64,000 bases of DNA from Flavobacterium caeni (GTDB lineage Bacteria; Bacteroidota; Bacteroidia; Flavobacteriales; Flavobacteriaceae): contig NZ_FMVF01000007.1 of the NCBI RefSeq assembly GCF_900101895.1, forward strand, positions 47,006 to 111,005, written 5' to 3'. A program made the translations under genes and the position numbers. Below are positions 62,312-64,000 of this stretch, piece by piece (within the stretch, counting starts at the first letter, position 1; each line of letters starts with the position of its first letter). The notes under the pieces are model-generated. The model saw nothing but the letters and a program-made list of their open reading frames with translations. It had not been told where the DNA came from and searched no databases.

Positions 62312-64000
62312 ATGGCATTAGATTCAAAGATACCTTCAGGTCCTATCGCAGACAAATGGACCAATTATAAAAACCACATCAATCTGGTAAACCCGGCCAA
62401 CAAACGCAACATCGACATCATTGTCGTTGGAACCGGTTTGGCAGGAGGTTCGGCTGCGGCGACTTTGGCCGAGCTTGGCTACAATGTCAAAGCATTTTGT
62501 TTCCAGGATTCGCCACGTCGTGCGCACTCGATTGCGGCGCAGGGCGGAATCAACGCGGCCAAGAACTACATGGGCGACGGCGATTCGACATTCAGGTTGT
62601 TTTATGATACCGTCAAAGGCGGCGACTACCGTGCGCGTGAGGCAAACGTACACCGTCTGGCAGAGGTTTCGGCCAACATCATCGACCAATGCGTCGCGCA
62701 AGGCGTACCGTTGGCGCGTGAGTACGGCGGTTTGCTCGACAACCGTTCGTTTGGTGGCACGCTCGTTTCGCGTACATTTTATGCCAAAGGACAAACCGGA
62801 CAACAGTTGTTGCTGGGTGCCTACTCGGCGATGAACCGTCAAATCGGTCGCGGCAAGATCAAAATGTACAACCGCCATGAAATGCTCGATTTGGTGTTGG
62901 TGAACGGCAAAGCGCGTGGCATCATTGCACGCAACCTCATTACGGGCGAAATCGAAAGACATTCGGCGCACGCCGTGGTCATTGGTTCGGGCGGATACGG
63001 CAACGTATTTTTCCTTTCGACCAATGCGATGGGCAGCAACGCCACAGCCGCTTGGAAAATCCACAAAAAAGGGGCGTTTTTCGCCAATCCTTGTTATACG
63101 CAAATTCACCCGACCTGTATTCCGGTATCGGGCGATCACCAATCGAAACTGACGCTTATGTCTGAATCGTTGCGTAACGACGGGCGCATCTGGGTGCCGA
63201 AAAGCCTCGAAGATGCGCAGGCCATCCGCGAAGGGCGCAAGAAACCAACCGATTTGTCGGAAGAAGAACGCGATTATTACCTCGAAAGACGCTATCCGTC
63301 ATTCGGCAACCTCGTGCCGCGCGACGTGGCTTCAAGGGCCGCCAAGGAACGTTGCGACGCCGGTTTTGGCGTGAACAGGACAGGTGAGGCAGTTTATCTT
63401 GACTTTGCATCGGCTATCCAGCGCTATGGCAAGACACAGGCGCATATCAAAGGACTTGACGAAAACGACAAGGCGTTGGTCACCAAACTCGGGAAAGCGG
63501 TCGTAGAAGAAAAATACGGCAACTTGTTCCAGATGTACGAGAAAATCGTCGACCAAAATCCATACGAAACCCCTATGATGATTTACCCGGCCGTGCACTA
63601 TACCATGGGCGGTACTTGGGTCGATTACAATTTGATGACCACCATTCCGGGCTGTTTCTCGATCGGCGAATCGAACTTCTCCGACCACGGCGCGAACCGT
63701 CTGGGCGCCTCTGCCTTGATGCAAGGTTTGGCCGACGGTTATTTTGTATTGCCGTACACCATCGGCGATTATTTAGCACCGGATATCAAAACAGGTACCA
63801 TCTCTACCGATTTGCCGGAGTTTGTAGAGGCCGAGAAGAACGTACGCGAGCAACTCGAGAAGTTCATCAACAACAACGGCAAGCACTCGGTAGATCATTT
63901 CCATAAAAAACTCGGCAAGATCATGTGGGACAAAGTAGGCATGGCCCGAAATGCCCAAGGACTTACCGAAGCCATTGCAGAAATTGCCGCTTTGCGCGAA
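62312..64000 (+). CDS. sdhA: Succinate dehydrogenase flavoprotein subunit, 3' end outside the window
   Basis: The 563 codons visible start [19 protein letters not shown] and run to the window end; the complete protein should be about 665 residues. The FAD fold is [20 protein letters not shown], the FAD-attachment His is in [15 protein letters not shown], the active-site segment is [20 protein letters not shown], followed by [14 protein letters not shown] and VPRDVASRA with the catalytic Arg. It belongs with sdhC, and sdhB is expected just beyond the window. Confidence 0.97.
   Translation, partial: MALDSKIPSGPIADKWTNYKNHINLVNPANKRNIDIIVVGTGLAGGSAAATLAELGYNVKAFCFQDSPRRAHSIAAQGGINAAKNYMGDGDSTFRLFYDTVKGGDYRAREANVHRLAEVSANIIDQCVAQGVPLAREYGGLLDNRSFGGTLVSRTFYAKGQTGQQLLLGAYSAMNRQIGRGKIKMYNRHEMLDLVLVNGKARGIIARNLITGEIERHSAHAVVIGSGGYGNVFFLSTNAMGSNATAAWKIHKKGAFFANPCYTQIHPTCIPVSGDHQSKLTLMSESLRNDGRIWVPKSLEDAQAIREGRKKPTDLSEEERDYYLERRYPSFGNLVPRDVASRAAKERCDAGFGVNRTGEAVYLDFASAIQRYGKTQAHIKGLDENDKALVTKLGKAVVEEKYGNLFQMYEKIVDQNPYETPMMIYPAVHYTMGGTWVDYNLMTTIPGCFSIGESNFSDHGANRLGASALMQGLADGYFVLPYTIGDYLAPDIKTGTISTDLPEFVEAEKNVREQLEKFINNNGKHSVDHFHKKLGKIMWDKVGMARNAQGLTEAIAEIAALRE

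Overview
The window reads as ordinary core chromosome of a member of the Flavobacteriaceae (Bacteroidota), probably Flavobacterium or a near relative. The evidence is: promoters of the Bacteroidota type (TTG, 19-23 bases, TAnnTTTG) with hardly any Shine-Dalgarno sites; a PorZ-like type IX secretion protein; a GldH-like gliding lipoprotein; a SprB-repeat lipoprotein; an IPExxxVDY-family protein; HMG-CoA synthase of the mevalonate pathway; and a long GATase-II amidophosphoribosyltransferase of Bacteroidota type. I see no phage, insertion sequence, CRISPR array, tRNA or rRNA.

Layout. 0-4.6 kb: minus-strand arsC-like, EamA transporter, yicC and gmk, then plus-strand DinB-family protein and a cystathionine gamma-synthase-like enzyme. 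4.6-10.3 kb: a secreted flavobacterial protein, NADP-glutamate dehydrogenase, PorZ-like protein and recO. 10.3-21.5 kb: ileS, a DksA-like protein without zinc cysteines, lspA, 5-formyl-THF cyclo-ligase, uvrC, a patatin/beta-barrel protein and an amino-acid permease. 21.6-27.3 kb: aromatic amino-acid catabolism (homogentisate dioxygenase, 4-hydroxyphenylpyruvate dioxygenase, tryptophan 2,3-dioxygenase) with a DUF3108 protein and an M23 lipoprotein. 27.3-38.9 kb: pgi, a small membrane protein, rlpA, GldH-like and CYTH proteins, a Gcr-type membrane protein, dinB, pyk, IPExxxVDY, rnc, fabF, acpP. 39-46 kb: purN, rnhA, a PAS-LuxR regulator, the SprB-repeat lipoprotein, a PfkB kinase and purF. 46-56 kb: sodA, an AddA-like helicase-nuclease, kbl, an OmpA protein with calcium-type repeats and an AddB-like nuclease. 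56-64 kb: two alpha/beta hydrolases, an M24 aminopeptidase, HMG-CoA synthase, a lipoprotein, sdhC and the 5' part of sdhA, which runs off the window.

The genes are mainly housekeeping: nucleotide, folate and isoprenoid metabolism, central carbon, recombination and repair, and envelope biogenesis. The less expected content is between genes. There are two copies of a structured RNA with compensating stems (27.3 and 47.0 kb), a roughly 70-nt small-RNA unit with its own promoter and terminator (46.0 kb), a second candidate short transcript with a 13-codon ORF (24.2 kb), and at least five families of hairpins built from short degenerate words (for example AAATTCC) that sit only between genes.
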